A DNA stretch of 39,562 nucleotides from an uncultured Bacilli bacterium (GCA_947627375.1 CANQVR010000005.1:1-39562); one strand, 5' to 3'; shown: positions 8,592-18,440, counted from the first letter of the stretch. The notes: generated from the sequence alone by a model not told the origin. Numbers and translations are program-made.

Positions 8592-9261
8592 TGTCATCTT
8601 CTTCAAACCAATCATAGTCAAAAACATCTATAGGATCTTCTTCACTCTTTCTTTCTTTATGTTTTTGTCTATTCTTTTCTATATCTTCAACTGTTTTAAT
8701 TCCCTTTTTTTCCCATTCATATAAAATTTTATCGATATATCTTAAATTTGATACACCATTATAAGTAGCTTCTTTGACTGCTTCTTTCATAACTTCATCA
8801 GTAAAACCATTTTCTACCCAAGCTTTCATAATTTCATATTCTATTGGACTTAAAGTTCTACCAAACTCTTTTTCTACTATTTCAAAAATATTACTACTAG
8901 ATGCATCATTTTGATTTACTTCTTCACTGATAATCAAAGATATTTTTTTATAAAATCCTTCCAAACTTATTTTTTCTTCTAAAGTATCCTTTTCATTCTT
9001 TAATGTTTTTAACTTTATAAAGTTTTTTTCAGTCAATAAAGAAATATAATTCATAACATCTTCAAGAGAAATGTTTAAACTATGAGAAATCTTTTCAGGA
9101 TCAAAAGTAAACTCTTCTCCTATATTATATAAATACATCAAAAAAACAAACTCATCTAAATTAATTTTTAACTCTTTTAGATGTTGCATTAAATAAAGGG
9201 GTATTACTATATTACCTTGCTTTAAAATATTAATCATTTTTGAACTTTTAATAATAATCAC
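8581..9261 (-). CDS. dnaD: DnaD-domain replication initiation protein
   Basis: FEIVEKEFGRTLSPIEYEIMKAWVENGFTDEVMKEAVKEA...NLRYIDKILYEWEKKGI. Confidence 0.9.
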   Translation of the reverse strand: MIIIKSSKMINILKQGNIVIPLYLMQHLKELKINLDEFVFLMYLYNIGEEFTFDPEKISHSLNISLEDVMNYISLLTEKNFIKLKTLKNEKDTLEEKISLEGFYKKISLIISEEVNQNDASSSNIFEIVEKEFGRTLSPIEYEIMKAWVENGFTDEVMKEAVKEATYNGVSNLRYIDKILYEWEKKGIKTVEDIEKNRQKHKERKSEEDPIDVFDYDWFEEDDNDE

Positions 9262-9272
9262 ACTCCTTTTTG

Positions 9273-10364
9273 TTAATTATATCTTTCTTTACAAAACTTT
9301 AAAATATCTTCTTTTTTATTTTCTAATCTCTTATATAATACTTCTTTTTCTATTTCTTCATAAATATTTTTTAAATATGGTCCAGGTTCTTTATTTAATT
9401 CTTTCATTATCTCTTCACTGCTAATTTGTAAATCACTTCTTTTGGTAATAGGAAGTTCAACATAGCTTTTGGCTATTTCTTTTTTAGGTATTCCTTTGAT
9501 AAGTCCTGCGACACTATTTATATAAAGTCCATATTTATAAAGATTATATGGATCTTTATTGTTTATTTGTAAGGCTTTTTGGACACTTTCTATCATGTCT
9601 TTTTCATGATTTGAAAAAGGATATATATCTATAACATCTAATATAGCCCAAACACCAATTAAAGAATCTGTACATTTAACTTTATTTAAGTTTTTAAGTT
9701 CAAGTTCTTTATCTAGTCCTAAATCTATTAGTAATTTTATACCTTCTAAGGCCCTATCACTAGTAAAGATCTTATCTAGCTCTTCTTTTTTTCTGTGATA
9801 TGATAACTTCTTTAAGAGATGTTTTTTTTCTAAAATAGCATTAATTACTTCATCACTCAAAGAAAAATTAAGACTTGTAGAGAAACGTAATGCCCTAAGC
9901 ATTCTAAGAGAATCTTCTTCAAAACGATCATTTGCATTACCAACTGTCTTTATGATTTTCTTATTTAAATCTTCTTTAGCATTTAAGTAATCGATTATTT
10001 CTCCTTTACTATCCATACAAATAGTATTAATAGTAAAGTCACGCCTTTTAAGATCTTCTTCTAAACTATCTATATATTCTATTTTTTCAGGTCTTCTATT
10101 ATCAAGATACTTATACTCTTTTCTAAAAGTAGTTATTTCAAATCTAACATTTTTTTTCATTACAGTAATAGAACCATAATCATCACTTAATATTATAACT
10201 TTTTTAAATATCTCTCTTAATTCTTTAGGCGTTGCATTAGTCGTAATATCTATATCATTAGATTCAATTCCTAAAAGATAATTTCTTACAAAACCTCCTA
10301 CAATATAGGCTTTGTAACCTTTTTCTTCAATCATCTTTAAAATATAAATTGCTTCTTCTAACAT
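9273..10364 (-). CDS. cca: CCA tRNA nucleotidyltransferase
   Basis: AYIVGGFVRNYLLGIESNDIDITT, RRDFTINTI, RFEEDSLRMLRALRF. Confidence 0.93.
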   Translation of the reverse strand: MLEEAIYILKMIEEKGYKAYIVGGFVRNYLLGIESNDIDITTNATPKELREIFKKVIILSDDYGSITVMKKNVRFEITTFRKEYKYLDNRRPEKIEYIDSLEEDLKRRDFTINTICMDSKGEIIDYLNAKEDLNKKIIKTVGNANDRFEEDSLRMLRALRFSTSLNFSLSDEVINAILEKKHLLKKLSYHRKKEELDKIFTSDRALEGIKLLIDLGLDKELELKNLNKVKCTDSLIGVWAILDVIDIYPFSNHEKDMIESVQKALQINNKDPYNLYKYGLYINSVAGLIKGIPKKEIAKSYVELPITKRSDLQISSEEIMKELNKEPGPYLKNIYEEIEKEVLYKRLENKKEDILKFCKERYN

Positions 10365-10464
10365 ATTATCATCTCTCTTTGATATATTGTATCAAAAATT
10401 AAAACAAAAGACTAGTTTCTCATATTGTTTTACTTTTATTTTGAGAATATTTTTCTATAAAAAA

Positions 10465-10490
10465 AGAAAAGGAAGTTAAAAAACTTCCAC
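10465..10490 (-). terminator. Terminator of HU gene
   Basis: GGAAGTT-ttttt-AACTTCC followed by T-rich tract on minus strand. Confidence 0.65.
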
Positions 10491-10502
10491 TTTCTAGTTT
10501 TA

Positions 10503-10778
10503 TTATTTGTTTACTGCTTCTTTTAATGCAGTACCAGGTTTAAATGAAACAGCATTTCTTGCAGCGATATGAACAGTTTCTCCAGTTCTTGGATTACGTC
10601 CTTCACGAGCTGCTCTTTTTGAAACAGCGAAAGTTCCAAAACCAACTAATGGTACTTTGTCTCCTTTTGCTAAAGCACCTTTAATTTCAGTTATTAGTGC
10701 TTCCATTGTTCTTGTTACATCTGCTTTTGTTAAACCAGTTTGGTTTGCAACTGCTTCTACTAATTCAACTTTTTTCAT
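10503..10778 (-). CDS. hup: HU family DNA-binding protein
   Basis: VPLVGFGTFAVSKRAAREGRNPRTGETVHIAARNAVSFKPGTALKEAVN. Confidence 0.97.
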   Translation of the reverse strand: MKKVELVEAVANQTGLTKADVTRTMEALITEIKGALAKGDKVPLVGFGTFAVSKRAAREGRNPRTGETVHIAARNAVSFKPGTALKEAVNK

Positions 10779-10910
10779 TTTTGTTCTACCTCCTCAAAAT
10801 TTAAGCATTATTAGTTATGCTTACATATTCAATTTACCATGACTAACAATAAAATGCAATAAAATTAACGTTTTTTTATCAAAAATTTAACATTTTTTTA
10901 ACATTTTTCA

Positions 10911-11282
10911 TTAATTTTGATCATTTTTCTTTCTTTTTGCTGGTTTTTTCGTTAATTTTTCATCTATAGATGTTAATAAACTGATGATGTGTCCTAAACC
11001 ATAAAAGAACAAACATAATAGAAAACTTATAAACCAAAAGAAGATAGTGAGCGAGATATTGAATTCAGTTTCAACACAACTTGTCGCACCATAAAGTGTT
11101 GAGGTACTTCCGCATGATGGAAATAAATTTCCAAGAATTAATCCTCCAAAGAAACTTACTATCATTGTAATACACGCTACAATCTGATAAACATTCATTT
11201 TTTGTTTTTTTACTTCTTTTGCAATATTATTTATCTTAGGTAAATCTTCTTTGTATTTGTCTATTTCTTCAAATAAGTTCAA
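10911..11282 (-). CDS. Hypothetical membrane protein
   Basis: Two hydrophobic segments; 4-nt overlap with upstream ORF. Confidence 0.6.
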   Translation of the reverse strand: MNLFEEIDKYKEDLPKINNIAKEVKKQKMNVYQIVACITMIVSFFGGLILGNLFPSCGSTSTLYGATSCVETEFNISLTIFFWFISFLLCLFFYGLGHIISLLTSIDEKLTKKPAKRKKNDQN

Positions 11283-11917
11283 GATTTCTTCACCTCTTTT
11301 TTCTCTCCTTGTTTTTTTTCTAAATAATCTTTATATAAATAGATGTATCTAGCAAATAACATAATACTAATAGAACCCAAAGTAGAAATTATAATACCAT
11401 CAAAAGATGAAGCCGCAATTAAATTTACTGCTAGATATATTACTGTTAAAATTATTATCGAATAAAAATACCAGTCATTAGTTACTTCATCAAATGGGAC
11501 TTTATATAAATCTATTTCATGCCATAATCTAGTATCTCTCATGAAAGTTCCTATTAAATATATGAAAATTATTAAATAAAGAATCAAATAAATTAATGAA
11601 GAAAGTCCAAAAGACTGAAAAATTGTAAGTAATGAAGCAATACTAACTAATGCATAAAATATTATTAATATGATATTTAAAAAATTAAAGTATCTTTTAC
11701 CAAATTTTGTTTTTAAAAATATAAAATATATTAATAATGCTATATGAATACTGTTATGATTTAAAATGCTTCTAAAGATTTCAGTAGATGACAAATCATT
11801 TTTTATCGCAAAAGCTTGAGATAATATAATAATACAAACTGTTAGACCTAATAAAAGATTTACAATCATGTTTGGGTTATCATACCATTCTATTTCTCTT
11901 TTTTCTTTTTCTAACAT
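11279..11917 (-). CDS. Hypothetical multi-pass membrane protein
   Basis: 212 aa, several TM-like stretches, RBS aaaggaggaaa. Confidence 0.65.
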   Translation of the reverse strand: MLEKEKREIEWYDNPNMIVNLLLGLTVCIIILSQAFAIKNDLSSTEIFRSILNHNSIHIALLIYFIFLKTKFGKRYFNFLNIILIIFYALVSIASLLTIFQSFGLSSLIYLILYLIIFIYLIGTFMRDTRLWHEIDLYKVPFDEVTNDWYFYSIIILTVIYLAVNLIAASSFDGIIISTLGSISIMLFARYIYLYKDYLEKKQGEKKEVKKS

Positions 11918-11988
11918 ATTTTCCTCCTTTTATTTTACATTTATATTATAACATAAATTTCACTATATGAAATAAGATATTTTCATTT

Positions 11989-12273
11989 TTATTTTTTTGG
12001 ATAATGTAAATATTTTGTTTTTTCTTGACTTTTATATTTTTTTACTTTCTTGAAACTATCAATTATATCATTATGAAAAATCCCTGTAGCATTTACTGTT
12101 TGAAAACCTGTCAAAAAGGTTGTTCCACCTAAAACTATTTCATTTAGAAAGGATAAATCACAAAATACCATGACACTAGACCCTAAAACTGTCAAAGATA
12201 AGGGAACTAAAACTTCTGCACCATAAATAAGTAAATTTTTTTCTTCTTCTTTCTTTTTCTTTTCTAAATCCAT
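11989..12273 (-). CDS. Hypothetical small membrane protein
   Basis: 94 aa, two hydrophobic segments. Confidence 0.5.
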   Translation of the reverse strand: MDLEKKKKEEEKNLLIYGAEVLVPLSLTVLGSSVMVFCDLSFLNEIVLGGTTFLTGFQTVNATGIFHNDIIDSFKKVKKYKSQEKTKYLHYPKK

Positions 12274-12404
12274 ACTAATACCTCTTCTTATATTATAATT
12301 ATATCATAAAAAACTAATTATCGATTAAGTATATTATAAAATGTTTATTTTGTGATAGTTTGTTTTTTATGTTATAATGTATGTGTTTAAAAGGAGGTGG
12401 CATT

Positions 12405-13718
12405 ATGGCATTACCTACAGTTGCTTTGGTTGGAAGACCTAATGTTGGGAAAAGTACTCTTTTCAATAAAATTGTGGGAAGACAAATCGCTATTACTGAA
12501 GATACTCCAGGAGTTACAAGAGATAGAATTTATCAAGAAGTTAATTTTCAAAATTATCGCTTTTATCTAATCGATACTGGAGGAATTGATGATGATAAAA
12601 ACAATTTTAATAAAGAAATAAAAGTACAAGCTTCTATCGCAATTAATGAAGCTGATGTTATCGTTTTTATAGTAGATGGAAAAGAAGGTCTTACTAGTAA
12701 TGATCTTGTTGTGAGAGACATCTTAAGAAAAAGCAAAAAAAGAGTTATTGTAGCAATTAATAAAATAGATACTAAAAAAGCTCAAGATAATATATATGAT
12801 TTTTATGAATTAGGTTTTGATGAATATATCCCTATAAGTAGTATTCATAATATTGGTTATTTAGACTTAATGGATAGTATCGTTAAAAACTTTAACACTT
12901 TTGAAGATGATGATAATGATCCACGACTTAAAATATCTATGATAGGACGTCCTAATGTCGGAAAAAGTTCTTTAATGAACGCTCTTTTGAATGAAGAAAG
13001 AGTGGTAGTAAGCAAATTAGCTGGAACTACTAGAGATTCAATTGACTCTATACTTACTTATAATAAGGAAGAATTTATTTTAATCGATACTGCTGGTATG
13101 AGAAAGAAAGGAAAAGTTTTTGAAGCTATCGAAAAATATAGTTTACTTCGTTCTTTAAAAGCTATAGATAGAAGTGATATTTGTCTTTTAGTAATCGATG
13201 CTCATGACGGTATTAAAGAAAACGATAAACATATTGCGGGATATGCTATCGAAAGAGGAAAAGGTTTAATTATTGTCGTTAATAAATGGGATATAAAAAA
13301 TGAGGAAGATACGATTAAGAATTTTACGGATTTAATACGAGCGGAATTTAAATTTGTCTCTTATGCTCCTATTGTCTTTGTATCAGCTCTAACTAAAAAA
13401 AGAATTCATACTTTAATGCCCGAAGTTTTAAAAGTAGCAAAAAATATAAATGTATCAATTAAAACAAGTCTTTTAAATAATGTTATTGAAGATGCTTACG
13501 ATTTAAATTTACCACCTACTTATAAAGGTAATAGATTAAAAATTTATTTTGTAAGTCAAACTGGAAATAAACCTCCTAAATTCACATTACGTGTTAATAA
13601 TAAAAAATTGGTTCATTTTTCTTACGAAAGATATTTAGAAAATAAATTGAGAGAAAACTTTGACTTAACAGGAACACCTATAATTTTACAATTTAAGAAT
13701 AGGAGTGGTGATGAATAA
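12405..13718 (+). CDS. der: Ribosome biogenesis GTPase Der (EngA)
   Basis: Tandem G domains (VGRPNVGKSTLF... and IGRPNVGKSSLM...), KH-like C-term; start at ATG after aaaggaggtggcatt; upstream TTGTGA-17-TATAAT promoter. Confidence 0.96.
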   Translation: MALPTVALVGRPNVGKSTLFNKIVGRQIAITEDTPGVTRDRIYQEVNFQNYRFYLIDTGGIDDDKNNFNKEIKVQASIAINEADVIVFIVDGKEGLTSNDLVVRDILRKSKKRVIVAINKIDTKKAQDNIYDFYELGFDEYIPISSIHNIGYLDLMDSIVKNFNTFEDDDNDPRLKISMIGRPNVGKSSLMNALLNEERVVVSKLAGTTRDSIDSILTYNKEEFILIDTAGMRKKGKVFEAIEKYSLLRSLKAIDRSDICLLVIDAHDGIKENDKHIAGYAIERGKGLIIVVNKWDIKNEEDTIKNFTDLIRAEFKFVSYAPIVFVSALTKKRIHTLMPEVLKVAKNINVSIKTSLLNNVIEDAYDLNLPPTYKGNRLKIYFVSQTGNKPPKFTLRVNNKKLVHFSYERYLENKLRENFDLTGTPIILQFKNRSGDE

Positions 13719-13906
13719 TGTTTTGGACTAAACTTCCTTCTAAAGAAACTTTAGAAAAAGAACTTGCTGGTTTAGATAAAGCTTTAGAATTGTTAAACAA
13801 AAGATATGAAGAAAAAACTATTGATATTGAAAGTTTCAAACAACAATGTGAAAAGATGGCTGAAAAAAGAAAAAAAATTTTAAAACAATTAGAGAAATAT
13901 AATTAA
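13718..13906 (+). CDS. Small coiled-coil hypothetical protein
   Basis: 62 aa, start overlaps der stop. Confidence 0.6.
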   Translation: MFWTKLPSKETLEKELAGLDKALELLNKRYEEKTIDIESFKQQCEKMAEKRKKILKQLEKYN

Positions 13907-13907
13907 T

Positions 13908-13934
13908 AACAAAAATCTCTTGTTACATATAATA
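13908..13934 (+). promoter_or_regulatory. SigK-like promoter of SpoVIF-like gene
   Basis: AACA ... CATATAAT (CATANNNT), 16 nt after the AC. Confidence 0.45.
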
Positions 13935-13950
13935 AGACAGGAGGTTTTTT

Positions 13951-14190
13951 ATGTTTAAAGATAATTTTTTTAAAAAAGTAGAAAACAAAACTAATGTTAA
14001 TAAAGAGACCATAATGTCACTTGCAAAAAAACTTCAAAGCTCTAATATGAAAGATGAGAAAGTAATACGTGAAGTTATTCAAGAAGTTGGAAATATTTCT
14101 GGTAAAGATGTATCTAAAGAAAAAGAAGATAAAATTGTTAAAGCTATAGTTTCTGATAATGTTCCTACTAATATTGATAAAATGTTTTAG
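13951..14190 (+). CDS. Stage VI sporulation protein F-like
   Basis: FFKKVENKTNVNKETIMSLAKKLQ...DEKVIREVIQEVGNISGKDVSKEKEDKIVKAIV resembles SpoVIF. Confidence 0.75.
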   Translation: MFKDNFFKKVENKTNVNKETIMSLAKKLQSSNMKDEKVIREVIQEVGNISGKDVSKEKEDKIVKAIVSDNVPTNIDKMF

Positions 14191-14273
14191 AGAAAATCTA
14201 AAACTTTTTTTATTTTTAATTGCTTTACAAAAAAAGTCATGTTACAATTAATTTAAGATAGGGAGTGGTTTGA

Positions 14274-14334
14274 ATGAGAAAAAATAAAAGTGAGGACATT
14301 ATTTAAAGAGACATTTTTTATGTGCTCTTTTTTA
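14274..14334 (+). promoter_or_regulatory. Candidate leader: 10-codon ORF (MRKNKSEDII*) followed by terminator-like hairpin
   Basis: gggagtgg SD 6-9 nt before ATG; aaagagaca-ttttttat-gtgctcttttttt hairpin (one bulge) ahead of the next gene. Confidence 0.4.
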
Positions 14335-14351
14335 TTGATTGGAGGTAGAAA

Positions 14352-16349
14352 ATGAAAGAAAATAAAATAAAAAACGAAGAAGAAATAATTACTATTTTAA
14401 CTGAAAACACAAGAGAAATTAACCTAACATCCCTTTGTGAAACTTTACAAGTAGAAGAAGTAGATGTCTTAGGTATAATAAATAAACTGAGAAATGATGG
14501 GATAAATATCGTTGTTAAAAAATTTGATGATGGACTTCACTTATTTAATAGAGGAGAAAGAGATTTCGAAGAAGAACATTCTTATAATTTTAAAACTAAC
14601 GAAAATAATGAATTTAAATTTGTAGCAATTTCTGATACTAGATTTGGTTCTAAATCACAACAACTTTCTATATTAAAAGATATTTATGAAAAAGCCAAAG
14701 AAATGGGATATGATAAAGTAATACATTGTGGTAATATGACAGAAGGTCTATATTCGATGAACAATATTTATGCAGAGACAAATTTTTTAGATGACACCTT
14801 AAGACAAGTTGATTATATTATCAATAATTATCCTAAAGTTGATGGAATAAAAACTTATTTCATTACAGGTGCGAGAGATGAAAAACATTTAAAAACTAAT
14901 AAAATTGATATCGGTAAAAGAATTAGCGAAGCTAGAAATGATATGATTTATTTAGGATATAATTCTTGTAATGTAACAATAGATAATACTAAAATGTTAA
15001 TTTTTAATCCTAAATTAAGTAAAACTTATACTGTTTCATATCGTGCTCAACAACAAGTAGATTCTTTCCGTAGTGAAGATAAACCTGATATCCTACTTTA
15101 TGGTGGACTTCTACAAATGGACAAGTTTAATTATCGTAAAGTAGATTGTATTTCAGTACCTAGTGTTTGTGCAACAACAAAAGAAATGAATGATAAAAGA
15201 TTTTCTAATACTGTTGGAGCTTGGTATATAACTGTTAAAACTAATAATAAAGGACAACTTGAAAGTATTAAAGCGGTAGATTCTATTTATTATCAAACCA
15301 ACAAAGATGATTATCAAAAGAACTTTCAAACTATAACAAATAAAGAATCTTCTAATGATCAACATTTAAAAAAGACAAATAAAATTTATCGTAGTATAAA
15401 AAATGGAATGCCTATTAATGAATTCATGGAGAAATTTAACTGTGATTATAATGAAATTGCAGGTATGTTAGAATTATGTAGAATTTATGGTAAAAATATT
15501 GATATTGTTCCAAATAAAGGAGAACTTGTTTTTGCAAAAACTCCTGTACCTAAAAAGAAAATTAATTTAAAAGATAGTATTGATTTAAACAAACTTAATC
15601 ATACTAAACTTTGTATTGTATCTGATACTCATTTTGGAAGTATTCATCAACAACTTCATTTATTAAATAAAATTTATGAAGAAGCATATATGCGTGGTAT
15701 AGATACAGTTTTGCATTGTGGTGATATGGTCGATGGAAATTATACAAATCGCCTAGAACAACCTCGTCAACAATTCCTTCATGGTTTTGATGAACAAGTA
15801 GGTTATGTTGTTGATATGTATCCTAAAGTTAAAGGAATTACTACAAAATATATTTTAGGTAGTCATGATGAGACACATTATAAAAATGGACAAGCAACAG
15901 TTAATGAATGGTTATCAAGATGTAGAACAGATATGATTTTCCTAGGTCAAGATAACGCTACTATTAATATCAATAATATGAAAATTGTTATGGATCATCC
16001 AGGTGGTGGTTCTGCTCAATCTATATCTTATAAACCTCAAAAGAGAATTGAAATATTAGAGTCAAAATTTAAACCACATATAATGTTAATTGGTCATTAC
16101 CATAAAAGTTATTCTTTCGTTTATCGTAATGTACGTGGTATTGAAGTTCCAGCTTTATGTGATAAAACTCAATTCCAACAAAAACAAGGATTATCTAATT
16201 ATGTTGGGGGATATTTCTTAGATATTTATTCTGATAAAAAAGGAAATATTCAATATTTTGCTCCTGAAGAAATTTTATTTGGAACAAAAGATATGTGGGA
16301 AGAAGCTGGTAAAGATAAAAAGAAAGTCAAACAATTAGTAATTAAATAA
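14352..16349 (+). CDS. Tandem-duplicated wHTH + calcineurin-like metallophosphoesterase protein, first phosphoesterase copy degenerate
   Basis: Second half: SDTHFGS, HCGDMVDG, LGSHDETHY, IGHYHKSY; first half: SDTRFGS, HCGNMTEG, TGARDEKHL, YGGLLQMD at equivalent positions. Confidence 0.8.
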   Translation: MKENKIKNEEEIITILTENTREINLTSLCETLQVEEVDVLGIINKLRNDGINIVVKKFDDGLHLFNRGERDFEEEHSYNFKTNENNEFKFVAISDTRFGSKSQQLSILKDIYEKAKEMGYDKVIHCGNMTEGLYSMNNIYAETNFLDDTLRQVDYIINNYPKVDGIKTYFITGARDEKHLKTNKIDIGKRISEARNDMIYLGYNSCNVTIDNTKMLIFNPKLSKTYTVSYRAQQQVDSFRSEDKPDILLYGGLLQMDKFNYRKVDCISVPSVCATTKEMNDKRFSNTVGAWYITVKTNNKGQLESIKAVDSIYYQTNKDDYQKNFQTITNKESSNDQHLKKTNKIYRSIKNGMPINEFMEKFNCDYNEIAGMLELCRIYGKNIDIVPNKGELVFAKTPVPKKKINLKDSIDLNKLNHTKLCIVSDTHFGSIHQQLHLLNKIYEEAYMRGIDTVLHCGDMVDGNYTNRLEQPRQQFLHGFDEQVGYVVDMYPKVKGITTKYILGSHDETHYKNGQATVNEWLSRCRTDMIFLGQDNATININNMKIVMDHPGGGSAQSISYKPQKRIEILESKFKPHIMLIGHYHKSYSFVYRNVRGIEVPALCDKTQFQQKQGLSNYVGGYFLDIYSDKKGNIQYFAPEEILFGTKDMWEEAGKDKKKVKQLVIK

Positions 16350-16376
16350 CGTTTTAGTAATCTAGAACGTTTTTTT
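16348..16376 (+). terminator. Intrinsic terminator
   Basis: AACGTT..agtaatct..AACGTTTTTTT. Confidence 0.55.
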
Positions 16377-16378
16377 GT

Positions 16379-16407
16379 GCATATATCAACATTATTTCTC
16401 ATAGATT
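16379..16407 (+). promoter_or_regulatory. SigE-like promoter of spoIVA
   Basis: GCATATA - 14 nt - CATAGATT vs SigE kMATATT/CATACAnT. Confidence 0.5.
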
Positions 16408-16434
16408 TAAATTGAATAAAAGGAGAAATGATTT

Positions 16435-17910
16435 ATGGAAAAACATGAGATTATAAAAAATATTGCTGAAAGATCTGGCGGAGATATTTATCTTGGAGTT
16501 GTTGGGGCAGTTAGAACTGGTAAAAGTACATTTATCAAAAGAATGATTGAAACTCTTGTTGTCCCTAATATAGAAGATGAATATGAAAGAAAAAGAGCTC
16601 TCGATGAAATACCACAAAGTGCTCAAGGTAAAACAATTATGACTACTGAGCCTAAATTTGTTCCTAATACTGCGGCCAAAATAAAAATTGATGATTTTGA
16701 ATGTAAGATTAGAATGATTGACTGTGTTGGTTATATGATTGAAAATGCATTAGGAGCAACTGATGAAAATGGACCTCGTATGGTTAAAACTCCATGGTAT
16801 TCTGAAGAAATTAGTTTTTATGAAGCAGCTGAGATTGGTACTGAAAAAGTAATTAATGATCACTCTACTATCGGTATTGTAGTTACTACTGATGGATCTA
16901 TTGGAGAATTCGATAGAAATGATTATTTAGAAGCTGAAACAAGAGTTATTAATGAACTAAAAAATATTGGTAAACCATTTATTGTAATTTTAAATACTAC
17001 ACATCCTACTCTTCCTGAAACGGAACGTATTGCTGAACAACTAAAAGAGGAACATAATGTTCCAGTTATTCCTTTAAATGTCGATGCGATGAATGAAAAA
17101 GAAATGTACGATATTTTAAGAGAAGCATTATACGAATTCCCAATTGTTGAAGTTAGAGTTAATATGCCTGAATGGATTACTATTTTAAATCATAAACATC
17201 CATTGAAAAAACACTATATCGAAAAAATTAGAGAAAGTGTTGTAGAAATAGATAAACTTAGAGATATCGAAAATATTACTACTAAATTTTTAGATGATGA
17301 AACTATCGAAAAAGCATTCCTTTCAGCAGTAGATCCTGCGACTGGTACTGTAACAGTTCAACTTACTGCACCTAGTGAACTTTATAGTAAAACTTTAAAT
17401 GAGATAATTGACTTTGATGTTAAAAATAAAGCTGATTTACTTTCATTATTCCAAGACTTAAATATTGCTAAGAAAGAATATGATCAAATTAAATATGCTT
17501 TGAAAATGGTTAAACAAACTGGATATGGTGTAGCAACTCCTACTCTTGAAGATATGAAACTTGATGAACCTAAAGTTATTAAACAAGGCCAAAAATATGG
17601 AGTTAAATTAAAAGCAGTTGCACCCTCTATCCATATGATAAGAGTAGATGTAGAAAGTACTTTTGAACCTATTATCGGTACAGAGTCACAAAGTAAAGAA
17701 TTAATTGATTATTTAATGAAAGATGAAAATAAAGACTCTAATAATATTTGGAAAAGTGAAATATTCGGACGTAGCCTAGATGTTATTGTTCAAGAAGGTA
17801 TTCAATCAAAAATAAATCTTATGCCTGAAAATATCCGTTATAAATTACAACAAACTTTAGCGAAAGTTGTTAATAAAGGATCTAACAATATGATAGCCAT
17901 AGTTATTTAA
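16435..17910 (+). CDS. spoIVA: Stage IV sporulation protein A
   Basis: VVGAVRTGKSTFIKRMIETLVVPNI...RALDEIPQSAQGKTIMTTEPKFVPNTAA; SpoIVA full-length similarity recognised. Confidence 0.97.
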   Translation: MEKHEIIKNIAERSGGDIYLGVVGAVRTGKSTFIKRMIETLVVPNIEDEYERKRALDEIPQSAQGKTIMTTEPKFVPNTAAKIKIDDFECKIRMIDCVGYMIENALGATDENGPRMVKTPWYSEEISFYEAAEIGTEKVINDHSTIGIVVTTDGSIGEFDRNDYLEAETRVINELKNIGKPFIVILNTTHPTLPETERIAEQLKEEHNVPVIPLNVDAMNEKEMYDILREALYEFPIVEVRVNMPEWITILNHKHPLKKHYIEKIRESVVEIDKLRDIENITTKFLDDETIEKAFLSAVDPATGTVTVQLTAPSELYSKTLNEIIDFDVKNKADLLSLFQDLNIAKKEYDQIKYALKMVKQTGYGVATPTLEDMKLDEPKVIKQGQKYGVKLKAVAPSIHMIRVDVESTFEPIIGTESQSKELIDYLMKDENKDSNNIWKSEIFGRSLDVIVQEGIQSKINLMPENIRYKLQQTLAKVVNKGSNNMIAIVI

Positions 17911-17928
17911 ACTATGAGCTTTTTTCTT
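17894..17928 (+). terminator. Terminator overlapping spoIVA stop
   Basis: GCCATAGTT-attta-AACTATGaGCTTTTTT. Confidence 0.6.
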
Positions 17929-18380
17929 TTTATACCTTTATATAACATTTCAGGTATCTCTGCTTCATATATGATTTCTCCTTTTTCAATAAAATTTACT
18001 ACTTCTTCTTTAATATCATCTACTTTTACATAGTAAAAATCATTATAAATTATATAATCATTACCATTAGGTATATCTTCATAATCATAAAATTTAAAAA
18101 ATATTTTTTCTTGAAAATCTACTATTATTCTTAATTCTATACTATCATAATCATCTTCATCTAATCTTTCCATTTCAACAAATGTACCTATTTTTTTATT
18201 AGGAAAAACTTTTACTTTATAAAATCCTTTTAGTTTAATACGATAATTATTCTTTAGTCTTATTATAAAATCTTTTATTGTTTTAATAATTTGTTCTTTA
18301 TCATCCCATATTTCTCTTTTAAAAAAAACATTATTAATATAAATTATTAATTTATCTTTTGAAATAATTTCAACTTTCAT
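17907..18380 (-). CDS. Hypothetical protein
   Basis: 157 aa ORF convergent with spoIVA. Confidence 0.55.
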   Translation of the reverse strand: MKVEIISKDKLIIYINNVFFKREIWDDKEQIIKTIKDFIIRLKNNYRIKLKGFYKVKVFPNKKIGTFVEMERLDEDDYDSIELRIIVDFQEKIFFKFYDYEDIPNGNDYIIYNDFYYVKVDDIKEEVVNFIEKGEIIYEAEIPEMLYKGIKRKKLIV

Positions 18381-18401
18381 GAGACCACCTACATTATAGT
18401 A

Positions 18402-18440
18402 TGAAAAAAAGACTTAGATTGTTTCTATAACTAAGTCTTC
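18402..18440 (-). terminator. Terminator of engB, overlapping its 3' end
   Basis: AAGACTTAG...CTAAGTCTTTTTTTC on minus strand. Confidence 0.6.

Noticed and set aside
15153-16626. ORFs 15153-15365 (-) and 16399-16626 (-)
   Set aside because: Antisense to the phosphoesterase and spoIVA genes, no support.
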